Below are positions 1 through 6,326 of a DNA stretch of 6,732 bases, piece after piece. The translations under genes and the position numbers were made by a program. This stretch comes from Pseudomonadota bacterium. Lineage in GTDB: Bacteria; Pseudomonadota; Alphaproteobacteria; Rhizobiales; Hyphomicrobiaceae. The notes beneath the pieces are model-generated. The model ran no database searches and was not told where the DNA came from. It saw only the letters and a program-made list of their open reading frames with translations. Location of the stretch: contig JAEWCT010000266.1 of the NCBI GenBank assembly GCA_023390485.1, positions 1-6,732 of the forward strand, given 5' to 3'. Numbering within the stretch: the first letter of the stretch is position 1; every line of letters begins with the position of its first letter.

Positions 1-370
1 GCGCATAGGCAACCAAACCGATGAGGGCCGCCGAGATAAGGACCTGGGCCCCGCCGAGGCCGAACACCAGACGGCGCATCGTCGACAGGCGCTCGAAAGA
101 AAGCTCGAGGCCGATGATGAACAGGAGGAAGACCACGCCCCATTCGGCGAATTTCGATAATCGTTCGGGGTCCGTGATCGTCAGCCAGGAGAGCTGGGGC
201 AGGAAGGGTGTCAGGGCGCCGAGACCACCGCCGCTCAGGAAGGCGCCGGACAGAAGAAAAGCAAAGACCGTACTGATGCCGATGCGATGCAAAACGGGAA
301 CGACGACGCCTGCCGTGCCTAGAACCAGTAGAGCGTCCTTGTAGTTAGCCAGTTCGCCCGCAGCAGACAT
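1..370 (-). CDS. CPA2 family monovalent cation:proton antiporter (Kef-type), N-terminal part
   Basis: Partial gene: 123 codons from the ATG at 370-368, running off the left edge. I translated it by hand because no stop lies in the window. It begins MSAAGELANYKDALLVLGTAG and continues as alternating hydrophobic segments (about residues 13-29, 34-52, 76-91 and 102-123). The stretch FLLFIIGLELSFERL (81-95) followed by FGLGGAQV (103-110) is the hallmark N-terminal region of CPA2/KefB-KefC proteins, inner-membrane antiporters that exchange K+ or Na+ for H+. The start is well supported: GAGGAG lies 5 nt upstream and an in-frame TGA sits at 382-380. The usual Gly-Pro of the second segment (family pattern like LLAGxLLGPxGLG) reads LLSGAFLSGGGLG here, which is atypical. 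The ion exchanged, and any C-terminal TrkA-N regulatory domain, cannot be judged from this fragment. The gene is divergent from the penicillin-binding protein. Confidence 0.88.
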   Translation of the reverse strand, partial: MSAAGELANYKDALLVLGTAGVVVPVLHRIGISTVFAFLLSGAFLSGGGLGALTPFLPQLSWLTITDPERLSKFAEWGVVFLLFIIGLELSFERLSTMRRLVFGLGGAQVLISAALIGLVAYA

Positions 371-375
371 CCGCT

Positions 376-381
376 CTCCTC
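376..381 (-). promoter_or_regulatory. Ribosome binding site of the CPA2 antiporter gene
   Basis: On the minus strand GAGGAG lies 5 nt upstream of the ATG at 370. An in-frame stop just upstream (382-380) leaves no ATG start further out, so this site fixes the start of the partial antiporter. Confidence 0.7.
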
Positions 382-448
382 AATTGATTCATATTGCAAT
401 TCACTATGGCCGCCCGTGATGCAGGATGTCACTGGACAATTTCGTTTT

Positions 449-470
449 GTCTCTGAAGCGGGACTTTTTT
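449..470 (+). terminator. Weak terminator-like hairpin with T6 tract
   Basis: GTCTC (449-453) can pair with GGGAC (460-464), with one U-G wobble, around a 6-nt loop, and six T residues follow directly. The stem is only 5 bp and no gene on the plus strand ends here, so a true terminator is doubtful. If the PBP transcript starts upstream, this would lie in its leader. Confidence 0.18.
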
Positions 471-579
471 GCAGCTCCTACAACTTCAACTTTCGGTTTC
501 GATATCGGAGGTGAGCGGCGGCGCTTAACGTGACTTTAGCCAACGTTCGATAACAGTCGTCGGATAGATCCCCGCTTTT

Positions 580-600
580 CCTGTCAGATCAGGCTTTTTT
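580..600 (+). terminator. Weak terminator-like hairpin with T6 tract in PBP leader
   Basis: CCTG (580-583) and CAGG (590-593) form a 4-bp stem with a 6-nt loop, followed by C and six T residues, ending 43 nt before the PBP start codon. The shape resembles a minimal intrinsic terminator but the stem is too short for confidence. It could equally be chance in an AT-rich leader. Confidence 0.15.
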
Positions 601-633
601 GAGCTTGAGCGGCAAAGTGTGAATTCCGCCTTC

Positions 634-637
634 GAGG
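634..637 (+). promoter_or_regulatory. Ribosome binding site deciding the GTG start of the PBP gene
   Basis: GAGG lies 6 nt upstream of the GTG at 644. The next in-frame ATG (698) has no usable Shine-Dalgarno at proper spacing, so this site favours the GTG start. Confidence 0.55.
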
Positions 638-643
638 TTTGAC

Positions 644-3031
644 GTGTTGCGCGCCATCGCTGCAGCCTTGCGTTTCGCACTTTGGCTGATCCGCAGGATG
701 CTGTTCGGCGGCCCGCGTGTTGCTGCGCCCGAACCGGAGCCGACGTTGCCCGGCTCTTTTCAATCCGTTGCGCAACAGGCCTTTCGCTTCGACGACGACG
801 CTGGCGATGCAGCCCAACTGCAGGCGCAACCATCGCAACTGCCGCAGCCATCGCCGCCAGTTGCCGCGCGCCGTGGATGGCCCACTCGCCTGAAGCTCAA
901 ATACCGATTGGCGCTCGGCGCAGGGGTGCTCGGCACGGGCGTCCTGACGCTGACCTTCGCCGTGATGATGGTTTATTATACGGTCGTATTTCCCGATCCA
1001 CTTGCTATTCGCAATTCCGCGCATGCGCCGCTAGTCCGCATCTTGGCGCGCGACGGCTCGACGCTGACGGAGCGGGGTGCGCCGCGCGAATACCTGCCGC
1101 TCGATCAGCTTGGCAAGCTCGTGCCGGCAGCGGTCGTCGCGACGGAGGATCGCCGCTTCTTCGATCACTACGGCGTCGATCCGGCCGGCATGATCCGCGC
1201 GATGTTTGCGAACTTGCGCGCGGGCCGCTTCGCGCAGGGCGGCTCGACGCTGACCCAGCAGCTGGCGAAGAACCTCTTCCTCACCCAAGACCGGACACTG
1301 ACGCGAAAGGTCGCCGAACTCGGGCTTGCGCTGTGGCTCGAGATCAGGCTCTCGAAACCTGAAATCCTCGAACTCTACCTCAACCAGGTCTACTTCGGCG
1401 GCGGTGCCTACGGGGTGGAAGCTGCGAGCCGGAGATATTTCGATAAGCCCGCTCGCGAGCTGACGTTGCCGGAAGCGGCGCTGATCGCTGGTCTTCTCAA
1501 GGCACCATCCAAATATTCGCCCGCTGTAAGCCCTGGAGCGGCGCGTGCGCGTGCACGCGTCGTCATTGCGAAAATGTTCGATGCGGGCTTCATCTCCGAA
1601 GCGCAGGAGACGCAAGCGCTGGCGCAGACGCTGGTCTTCAACGAACAGAAGATGGCCAAGACGTCCGTCGATGCGGGTTACGTCGTCGATTACGTCGTCG
1701 ATCAGCTGCAGGCGATCACGGGTGGCGACGACGTGGATCTCGTCGTCGAGACGACAATCGACAAGGCGCTGCAGCGCCGGACGCAAGAAATCGTCGCGGA
1801 TAGTCTGGAGCAGAAGGGGACGGCGTTTGGCGCAAGTCAGGCGGCCGTCGCCGTGCTCGACAGCGACGGGGGCATTCGCGCGCTCGTCGGCGGGCGCGAC
1901 TATGCCGACAGCCAGTTCAATCGTGCGGTCAAGGCGAAGCGCCAGCCGGGCTCGGCGTTCAAGCCGTTCGTCTATCTCGCCGCGCTGCATCGCGGGATGA
2001 CACCCCAGACCGTTGCGATTGACGCGCCGATCACGATCGGCGGCTGGTCGCCGAAGAACGATAAGAACGAATATGCTGGGCCGATCACCCTCCGCCGCGC
2101 GCTGGCGCAGTCGGTCAACACGGTTGCGGTGCGGCTCAATCAGGATATCGGGCGGGGCACGGCGGCCGATCTCGCCGAGCGGCTCGGCATCAAATCGGAA
2201 TTGCGCGAAGGACCGGCGCTGGCGCTCGGGACGTCGGAAGTGACGCTTCTCGAGCTGGCGGGCGCCTACACGGCCTTCTCGAACGGCGGCGAGGTCGTCG
2301 AACCGCATGTCATCACGAAGGTTTCGACGGGTGCCGGACGCGTGCTTTTCGAAGCCCGGCCGCCGGTCAAGGATCGCAGGATCGCGGAGGCAGACCGGCT
2401 CGGAGCCCTGAACGACATGCTGAACGCAGCGGTCATCTACGGGACGGGGAAGCGTGCCGCGCTTGCCGACCGGCCGGTTGCGGGCAAGACCGGGACGACG
2501 CAGGATTTTCGCGATGCCTGGTTCATTGGGTACACGAGCCATCTGACAGCGGGCGTGTGGGTCGGCAACGACAACGGCAAGCCGATGAACCGTGCGACCG
2601 GCGGTACGCTTCCCGCTGAAATCTGGAAGCAGGTCATGCGTGTCGCGCACGAGGGTCTTACGCCCGAGCCGCTGCCGGGAACCGTTCTCGGAAGCGCCGA
2701 CGCGGATGCGGCCGACTTCGGCATCAATCCGCTCGTGCCGGCGTCGACTGCGATGCGGCCACCGCGCGTCGTCGAAGGGAAAGAAGCTCTGCCATCGGCG
2801 CCGCGGCGCGACGCTCAAGCGGGTCCAGCCGAAAATGGGAAGATTGCGACGGATGACGGCCGTCGCCTGGCGGGTGTGCGAAATCATCCCGCTGAACAGA
2901 TCGACGACAATTTCATCGCGCGTGCGGTTTCGACGACGCCGGGCGAAGCGAAGGCCGCGACGGGTCCCGCGCCCAATGCGACGCTCGCCGAACAACGGGA
3001 TGGCTTTTTGTCATTCACCAACTGGTGGTGA
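644..3031 (+). CDS. Bifunctional class A penicillin-binding protein (PBP1A family; GT51 transglycosylase plus transpeptidase)
   Basis: Complete 795-residue protein that polymerises lipid II into glycan strands and cross-links peptide stems in the periplasm. The GTG start at 644 is preceded by GAGG. Residues 1-87 are cytoplasmic, with a hydrophobic/basic N-terminal helix (1-22) and a Pro/Gln-rich linker (60-75). A single membrane segment spans about 88-115. The GT51 domain (about 145-325) shows TEDRRFFDHYGVD with catalytic Glu168, GGSTLTQQLAKNLFL (199-213), the second Glu225 in RKVAELGLAL, and ILELYLNQVYFGGGAYG (241-257). The transpeptidase domain (about 395-670) has nucleophile Ser437 and Lys440 in SAFK, the SVN motif at 490-492 and KTGT at 615-618. 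Only about 70 residues separate the two domains, so a full OB-type insert as in E. coli PBP1a is unlikely. The tail 671-795 is low-complexity and ends FTNWW. All catalytic residues are present, so it should be active. It is convergent with the metallopeptidase gene. Confidence 0.96.
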   Translation: MLRAIAAALRFALWLIRRMLFGGPRVAAPEPEPTLPGSFQSVAQQAFRFDDDAGDAAQLQAQPSQLPQPSPPVAARRGWPTRLKLKYRLALGAGVLGTGVLTLTFAVMMVYYTVVFPDPLAIRNSAHAPLVRILARDGSTLTERGAPREYLPLDQLGKLVPAAVVATEDRRFFDHYGVDPAGMIRAMFANLRAGRFAQGGSTLTQQLAKNLFLTQDRTLTRKVAELGLALWLEIRLSKPEILELYLNQVYFGGGAYGVEAASRRYFDKPARELTLPEAALIAGLLKAPSKYSPAVSPGAARARARVVIAKMFDAGFISEAQETQALAQTLVFNEQKMAKTSVDAGYVVDYVVDQLQAITGGDDVDLVVETTIDKALQRRTQEIVADSLEQKGTAFGASQAAVAVLDSDGGIRALVGGRDYADSQFNRAVKAKRQPGSAFKPFVYLAALHRGMTPQTVAIDAPITIGGWSPKNDKNEYAGPITLRRALAQSVNTVAVRLNQDIGRGTAADLAERLGIKSELREGPALALGTSEVTLLELAGAYTAFSNGGEVVEPHVITKVSTGAGRVLFEARPPVKDRRIAEADRLGALNDMLNAAVIYGTGKRAALADRPVAGKTGTTQDFRDAWFIGYTSHLTAGVWVGNDNGKPMNRATGGTLPAEIWKQVMRVAHEGLTPEPLPGTVLGSADADAADFGINPLVPASTAMRPPRVVEGKEALPSAPRRDAQAGPAENGKIATDDGRRLAGVRNHPAEQIDDNFIARAVSTTPGEAKAATGPAPNATLAEQRDGFLSFTNWW

Positions 3032-3047
3032 GCCGGGTCAGCTTTGG

Positions 3048-3074
3048 GACTTCAGCTCTGAGACTTCAGCTCTG
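3048..3074. repeat. 13-bp direct repeat in tandem (14-bp period) across the metallopeptidase stop codon
   Basis: GACTTCAGCTCTG occurs at 3048-3060 and again at 3062-3074, separated by one A. The second copy covers the TGA stop (3068-3066) and the last codons of the minus-strand peptidase, while the first lies in the 34-bp convergent gap after the PBP stop. It looks like a small slippage duplication. No T-tract or strong stem marks it as a terminator. Confidence 0.8.
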
Positions 3075-3839
3075 GGATTGGCCGTGCGCCGGTCCATAGC
3101 GGTGCAGATCGGGACCCAGAACCTGCAACCATTGCTTCGCGGTTTCGAAGTCGGGGCAGATCTTCTTGACGAGCGCCCAGAAGCGCGGCCCGTGGTTCAT
3201 CTCCGAGAGATGGGCGACTTCGTGCGCGGCGACGTAATCGAGCACAAAGGGCGGTGCCAGGATCAACCGCCACGAGAAGGACAGCGCGCCGGTCGTCGAG
3301 CACGAGCCCCAACGGCTCGTCTGATCGCGAATGGCGATGCGCGTTGCCTTCACGGCGAGAGGACGCGCGTGCCTGGCGACGCTGGCGGCGAGATCGCGCT
3401 TGGCTTCATCGAAGAGATAACGCGTGAGCCTATCGGGAGCACGCTCCTTGTCGCCCGGGACGATGATCGTCGGGCGAATGCCTTCACGGCCGCCGATGGA
3501 GATCAAGCGCGTCTTCGGGTTGCCCGTAAATGCAATCGTATGCGGCACGCCGCGGAGCGGCATCGCGGCGGCGTCTTCGAATGGGACGTGGTTCGGTAGA
3601 CTGTCGAGGCGGGCGCGCACCCAATCGATGTGACGATTGAGGAACGTGCCTGCTTCGTCGAGATCGCATTGAAGAGGAAGCGTGACGATCACCGCCCGCC
3701 GCGTGCGGCTGACACGCAACGTCAAGCGGCGCGCTCCGGGATGACGGCGGACTTCCAACTCTGCGCCGATGTCCTCGAGGCGAACCGATCGCGATTTTGA
3801 ACTCAGGTCGATGGCGCGATGTCCATTTATGATCCTCAT
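3066..3839 (-). CDS. YgjP-like zinc metallopeptidase (DUF45, M48-type, SprT-like)
   Basis: A 257-residue protein from the ATG at 3839. The frame can be extended to a TTG at 3881, but no ribosome binding site precedes that TTG and the extra 14 residues look unlike the family. Only a loose purine run (GGGGGCAGAG) precedes the ATG. The family signature is complete: GARRLTLRV near the N-terminus (35-43), WGSCSTTGALSFSWRLILAP (177-196), then HEVAH (206-210), whose two histidines and Glu207 form the zinc/catalytic HExxH site, with a third ligand at His216 in MNHGPRFW. No signal peptide or membrane segment is visible, so it is predicted cytoplasmic. Bacterial YgjP-like proteins are widespread and their physiological substrates are mostly unknown, so I give no substrate. 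It is convergent with the PBP gene and on the same strand as senC, but 191 bp downstream of it, so probably separately transcribed. The last codons (SQS and stop) overlap a tandem repeat. Confidence 0.92.
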   Translation of the reverse strand: MRIINGHRAIDLSSKSRSVRLEDIGAELEVRRHPGARRLTLRVSRTRRAVIVTLPLQCDLDEAGTFLNRHIDWVRARLDSLPNHVPFEDAAAMPLRGVPHTIAFTGNPKTRLISIGGREGIRPTIIVPGDKERAPDRLTRYLFDEAKRDLAASVARHARPLAVKATRIAIRDQTSRWGSCSTTGALSFSWRLILAPPFVLDYVAAHEVAHLSEMNHGPRFWALVKKICPDFETAKQWLQVLGPDLHRYGPAHGQSQS

Positions 3840-3906
3840 GCGCTCTGCCCCCAAAAGCCGACGCGCATCGTATCGATGCAACGAAGTGCCGTTCGCGTGT
3901 GCCGGA

Positions 3907-3934
3907 CCAATACAGCACCAAGATGACCTAACAA
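3907..3934 (-). promoter_or_regulatory. Possible sigma-70-like promoter for the metallopeptidase gene
   Basis: On the minus strand TTGTTA (3934-3929) is followed after 16 nt by TATTGG (3912-3907), about 70 nt before the ATG at 3839. The -10 element matches the consensus at only three positions, so this is a weak candidate based on position and spacing. Confidence 0.2.
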
Positions 3935-3948
3935 GGTTCGGCCCCTTG

Positions 3949-3981
3949 CTCCAGCAGCAATGTCTGGAGTGAAGTCTCCAG
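3949..3981. repeat. Alternating inverted repeats CTCCAG / CTGGAG / CTCCAG
   Basis: CTCCAG (3949-3954), CTGGAG (3964-3969) and CTCCAG (3976-3981) allow two mutually exclusive 6-bp hairpins with loops of 9 and 6 nt. They lie 50-82 nt downstream of the senC stop, on the strand that would be its 3' untranslated region. No U-tract follows in the senC direction, so this is not a canonical intrinsic terminator, though a role in transcript end formation is possible. Confidence 0.45.
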
Positions 3982-4030
3982 CGTGTGAAAGTGTGGCGCT
4001 CCGGTCTCAGGAACGAATCGCCGGGATTGT

Positions 4031-4636
4031 TTAATGAATTGCTTTTTCGATCGCGAGTGCGAGCTGATCGACATCGTTCGTGTGCGGGATCGGCGCTGCC
4101 AATCTGCCGTCTTTACCCATCAGGTAGAAGATCGCCGAGTGATCGATGCTGTAGTGCGAAGGATCCTTTGCGTCAGGAACTTTCTGGTAAAAAACGCGAT
4201 AGGCTTTTGCCGCCGCGGCAACTTCGCTCTCGCTTCCCGTCAAGCCGACCAGGCGCGGATGAAAGCTTTTCAGGTAGGTCGCGAGGCGCTCGGGCGTATC
4301 CTCGGCCGGGTCGAGCGTAATGAACACCGGCACGACGTCGTTCGCGCGGCTGCCGAGCTTATCGAGCGCAGCCGACATCACCTGGAGACCCGCAGGGCAA
4401 ATATCCGGACAATTTGTGTATCCAAAGAAGACGAGCATATAGCGGCCGAGGAAGTCCTTCTCGGTTACGCGCTTGCCGTGCTGATCGACGAGGCCGAATG
4501 GCCCCCCTACAGCCGGCATACCGGTCACCTGGGTCTCGGTATTCGTCCCTGGAGTTGGAACTTTAAGCGCAATAAACCCAAGAGCGGCGCCAGTCAGAAG
4601 GCCTGCAAAGACCATCCCAATCGTCGTGCGGTTCAT
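4031..4636 (-). CDS. senC: SenC/SCO1-type copper protein (cytochrome oxidase assembly)
   Basis: A 201-residue SCO1/SenC protein that binds copper and supports CuA-site assembly of cytochrome c oxidase, and possibly disulfide/redox handling, in the periplasm. An uncleaved or cleavable N-terminal hydrophobic segment (about 6-24) would place the thioredoxin-fold domain in the periplasm. The metal site is intact: Cys76 and Cys80 in TNCPDICP plus His166 in YSIDHSAIFYLMG. FITLDPAEDTPE (105-116) is also typical of the family, and the length is normal. The start is ATG 4636 with GGAG 11 nt upstream, rather distant but the best available. It is divergent from regB with 66 bp between them, the same neighbourhood as in Rhodobacter reg/prr loci, which links it to redox control of respiration. 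A long plus-strand frame over the same bases is a shadow. Confidence 0.95.
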   Translation of the reverse strand: MNRTTIGMVFAGLLTGAALGFIALKVPTPGTNTETQVTGMPAVGGPFGLVDQHGKRVTEKDFLGRYMLVFFGYTNCPDICPAGLQVMSAALDKLGSRANDVVPVFITLDPAEDTPERLATYLKSFHPRLVGLTGSESEVAAAAKAYRVFYQKVPDAKDPSHYSIDHSAIFYLMGKDGRLAAPIPHTNDVDQLALAIEKAIH

Positions 4637-4702
4637 AAGCTTGATGTCTCCGTCGCCCTTTGGGTAAGAATGAAGCTAAGCTGATAAGATGTCGCCTTTC
4701 TA
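4637..4702. promoter_or_regulatory. Divergent senC-regB control region
   Basis: Only 66 bp separate the two divergent start codons, so promoters and any RegA sites must lie here or inside the coding starts. On the plus strand TAAGAT (4685-4690) could be a -10 box with TTGGGT (4660-4665) at a long 19-nt spacing. If so, transcription would start almost at the ATG at 4703, favouring the internal regB start at 4772. The sequence GTCGCC(C)TTT recurs at 4652-4661 and 4691-4699. These are weak observations. The regulatory role is inferred from gene layout. Confidence 0.35.
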
Positions 4703-6169
4703 ATGCAGGCGTGCAAGCGCGAGCGATATGCGGCTTGCGGTCACGACTTCGAAACCGGATTCATCGATCTCATGAGTATGCCTACTGATAGCGCGCCCGC
4801 GCCGGTTCTCAAAGGCATCGTAAACGAGCGCGAGAGCCAGCTCCGCCTCTTGACGAGCGTTCGACTGCGCTGGATGGCGGTGCTCGGTCAGCTTGCGGCG
4901 ATCGCGGCGGTGACGCTGCTCTATGGCTTCCCGCTGAACATTGGCAGCTGTCTCGTTCTCATCGCGCTGTCGGCGTGGCTGAACGTCTTCCTGTCGATCC
5001 GGTTTCCGGTTCGCTACCGGCTCAGCACTCGACAGGCACTCACTCTCCTCCTCTACGACGTCCTTCAGCTTGCGGGTCTCCTCTATCTGACGGGCGGTAT
5101 TCAAAATCCGTTTTCGGTTTTGCTCGTTGCACCCGTCACGGTCGCAGCCGCGACGCTGCCGCCGCGCTACACGGTGGTCCTCGGTTCAGCCGTGATCGCG
5201 ATTGGCATGCTGCTCATCAACCATCATTATCCGCTGCCGTGGCGCGAGGGGACGCGTTTTGAACTGCCGACCGACTACAAGATCGGCATGCTGCTGGCGA
5301 CGATCGCGTCCATGGTTTTCATGGCTTTTTTCACATGGCGATTGAACAAAGAATCGCGGCAGATGTCGGCTGCTTTGGCGGCGACGGACATGGTGCTCGC
5401 CAGCGAGCAGCGGCTGCACGCGCTCGACGGATTGGCGGCGGCGGCCGCGCACGAACTCGGCACGCCGCTGTCGACGATCGCGCTCGTCGCCAAAGAGCTC
5501 GAGCATGAGCTCGGCAGCGATAGCCGCTATCGCGAGGACCTGCAGCTTCTTCACAGTCAGGCCAGGCGCTGCCGGGAAATTCTGCAGAAGCTGACGCGCA
5601 AGCCCGACGAGCAGGATCCCATGCACGCGAGCCTCAGCGTCGCGGAACTTCTGGAAGAGGCATCGGCGCGGCACAGGAACGCCGGCAAGCGCATCATCAT
5701 TTCCGCCAATCCGTTACCGGGCCTCGACGACGAAGTGAGGATCGAGCCCGTCGCACATCGCCGTCCCGGCGTCATCTACGGTCTCGGCAATCTCATCGAG
5801 AATGCCATCAGCTTCGCGAACTCGGAGGTGCAGATCACCGCGCGCTGGAACGGGTCTCACGTCTATTTCACGATCAGCGATGACGGCCCGGGCTTTGCGC
5901 CGGAGATGATGGACAGCATCGGGGAGCCCTACGTGACGACGCGGCGCTTCGAGGACAAAGGCGAGCACGGCCACTCGGGCCTGGGGCTCGGCCTCTTCAT
6001 AGCCAAGACGCTTCTGGAGCGTTCCGGAGCGACCGTGACGTTCTCGAACCTCACGCCCCCACGGCATGGCGCCAATGTCCAAATCTCATGGCCAAGAACC
6101 GCTTTCGAGCTGCCGCCGGGCGCTTTTGCGTGGCCGGGACGGCGTGCCTCGGCAACCAAAGTGGCATAA
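4703..6169 (+). CDS. regB: Redox-sensing membrane histidine kinase RegB/ActS/PrrB
   Basis: A sensor kinase of up to 488 residues that phosphorylates RegA in response to respiratory redox state. About six membrane segments occupy residues 56-212. Between the third and fourth sits GGIQNPF (131-137), the conserved RegB quinone-interaction motif. The dimerisation/H-box has phosphoacceptor His250 in AAHELGTPLSTIAL, and Cys290 in ARRCREIL matches the redox-active cysteine of the family. The ATPase domain carries an N-box (NLIENAISFA, 363-372), the G1 box DDGPGF (393-398) and the G2 box SGLGLGLFIAK (425-435), so all kinase elements are intact. The start is uncertain. ATG 4703 gives a Cys-rich, atypical leader (residues 1-23), whereas ATG 4772 or 4778 would give 465 or 463 residues beginning near the usual family N-terminus. 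None has a clear ribosome binding site. It is followed by regA in the same direction after 157 bp. Confidence 0.95.
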   Translation: MQACKRERYAACGHDFETGFIDLMSMPTDSAPAPVLKGIVNERESQLRLLTSVRLRWMAVLGQLAAIAAVTLLYGFPLNIGSCLVLIALSAWLNVFLSIRFPVRYRLSTRQALTLLLYDVLQLAGLLYLTGGIQNPFSVLLVAPVTVAAATLPPRYTVVLGSAVIAIGMLLINHHYPLPWREGTRFELPTDYKIGMLLATIASMVFMAFFTWRLNKESRQMSAALAATDMVLASEQRLHALDGLAAAAAHELGTPLSTIALVAKELEHELGSDSRYREDLQLLHSQARRCREILQKLTRKPDEQDPMHASLSVAELLEEASARHRNAGKRIIISANPLPGLDDEVRIEPVAHRRPGVIYGLGNLIENAISFANSEVQITARWNGSHVYFTISDDGPGFAPEMMDSIGEPYVTTRRFEDKGEHGHSGLGLGLFIAKTLLERSGATVTFSNLTPPRHGANVQISWPRTAFELPPGAFAWPGRRASATKVA

Positions 6170-6213
6170 GCCGCCGATTTGGCACGAATGGCCGACCTTT
6201 TTTTGCTCCGTTA

Positions 6214-6253
6214 GTAACCTTTTAGGCTGCTTTTTGCTTGCCTAAGGGGTTGC
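6214..6253 (+). other. Strong hairpin in the regB-regA intergenic gap
   Basis: Left arm 6214-6227 (GTAACCTTTTAGGC) and right arm 6240-6253 (GCCTAAGGGGTTGC) pair over 14 bp in plus-strand RNA, with three U-G wobbles and no mismatches. The 12-nt loop contains GCTTTTTGC. No U-tract follows the right arm on either strand, so it is not a canonical Rho-independent terminator. A T7 tract lies upstream (6198-6204) instead. It may stabilise or process the regB transcript end, attenuate read-through into regA, or act as a binding site. The pairing is seen directly and the function is inference. Confidence 0.6.
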
Positions 6254-6315
6254 GGCCGGGTAGGCGGCGTTGGATTATGGCCGTCGTGAAAAAAGCAACG
6301 GATAATAATTGATCC

Positions 6316-6321
6316 GGGAGG
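6316..6321 (+). promoter_or_regulatory. Ribosome binding site fixing the TTG start of regA
   Basis: GGGAGG lies 5 nt upstream of the TTG at 6327. In this frame a TAA at 6306-6308 closes the upstream side and no in-frame ATG or GTG start lies nearby, so the site supports the rare TTG start. Confidence 0.7.
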
Positions 6322-6326
6322 CTCCT

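Larger units (their letters stand above)
371..643. other. Divergent intergenic region between antiporter and PBP genes
   Basis: This 273-bp gap is more AT-rich than its flanks and separates two divergently transcribed genes, so it should carry both promoters. I could not identify a convincing -35/-10 pair for either. It contains two T6 tracts (465-470 and 595-600), each preceded by a small potential hairpin when read on the plus strand, listed separately. I see no conserved small ORF in it. The short reading frames that overlap the 525-1024 area on the minus strand are shadows of the PBP gene. Confidence 0.6.

Noticed and set aside
584..1024. Minus-strand frames around 525-1024 as possible small genes upstream of the PBP
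   Set aside because: Most of their length is antisense to the PBP N-terminus. No ribosome binding site or domain supports them.
1031..2995. Long minus-strand open frame (654 residues) opposite the PBP gene
   Set aside because: It is antisense to a clearly conserved PBP. The translation is Arg-rich with no recognisable domain, as expected from the complement of GC-rich coding sequence.
3014..3032. Small inverted repeat CACC-AACT-GGTG at the PBP stop as a terminator
   Set aside because: The stem is only 4 bp, it lies inside the coding end, and no T-tract follows on either strand.
2592..3599. Plus-strand open frame of 335 residues bridging the PBP end and the metallopeptidase
   Set aside because: It overlaps two well-supported genes in other frames, is Arg/Pro-rich, and has no family signature.
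4034..4684. Plus-strand open frame of 216 residues opposite senC
   Set aside because: It mirrors senC, whose copper-binding residues and fold motifs are complete. The translation shows no domain.
4643..4699. Repeated GTCGCC(C)TTT and tandem AAGCT in the senC-regB gap as regulator sites
   Set aside because: The copies are short and imperfect and match no RegA consensus I could state with confidence, so I did not call them operators.
6192..6204. T7 tract after GGCCGACC as the regB terminator
   Set aside because: I could not find a matching upstream arm for GGCCGACC, so there is no supporting stem directly before the T-tract.
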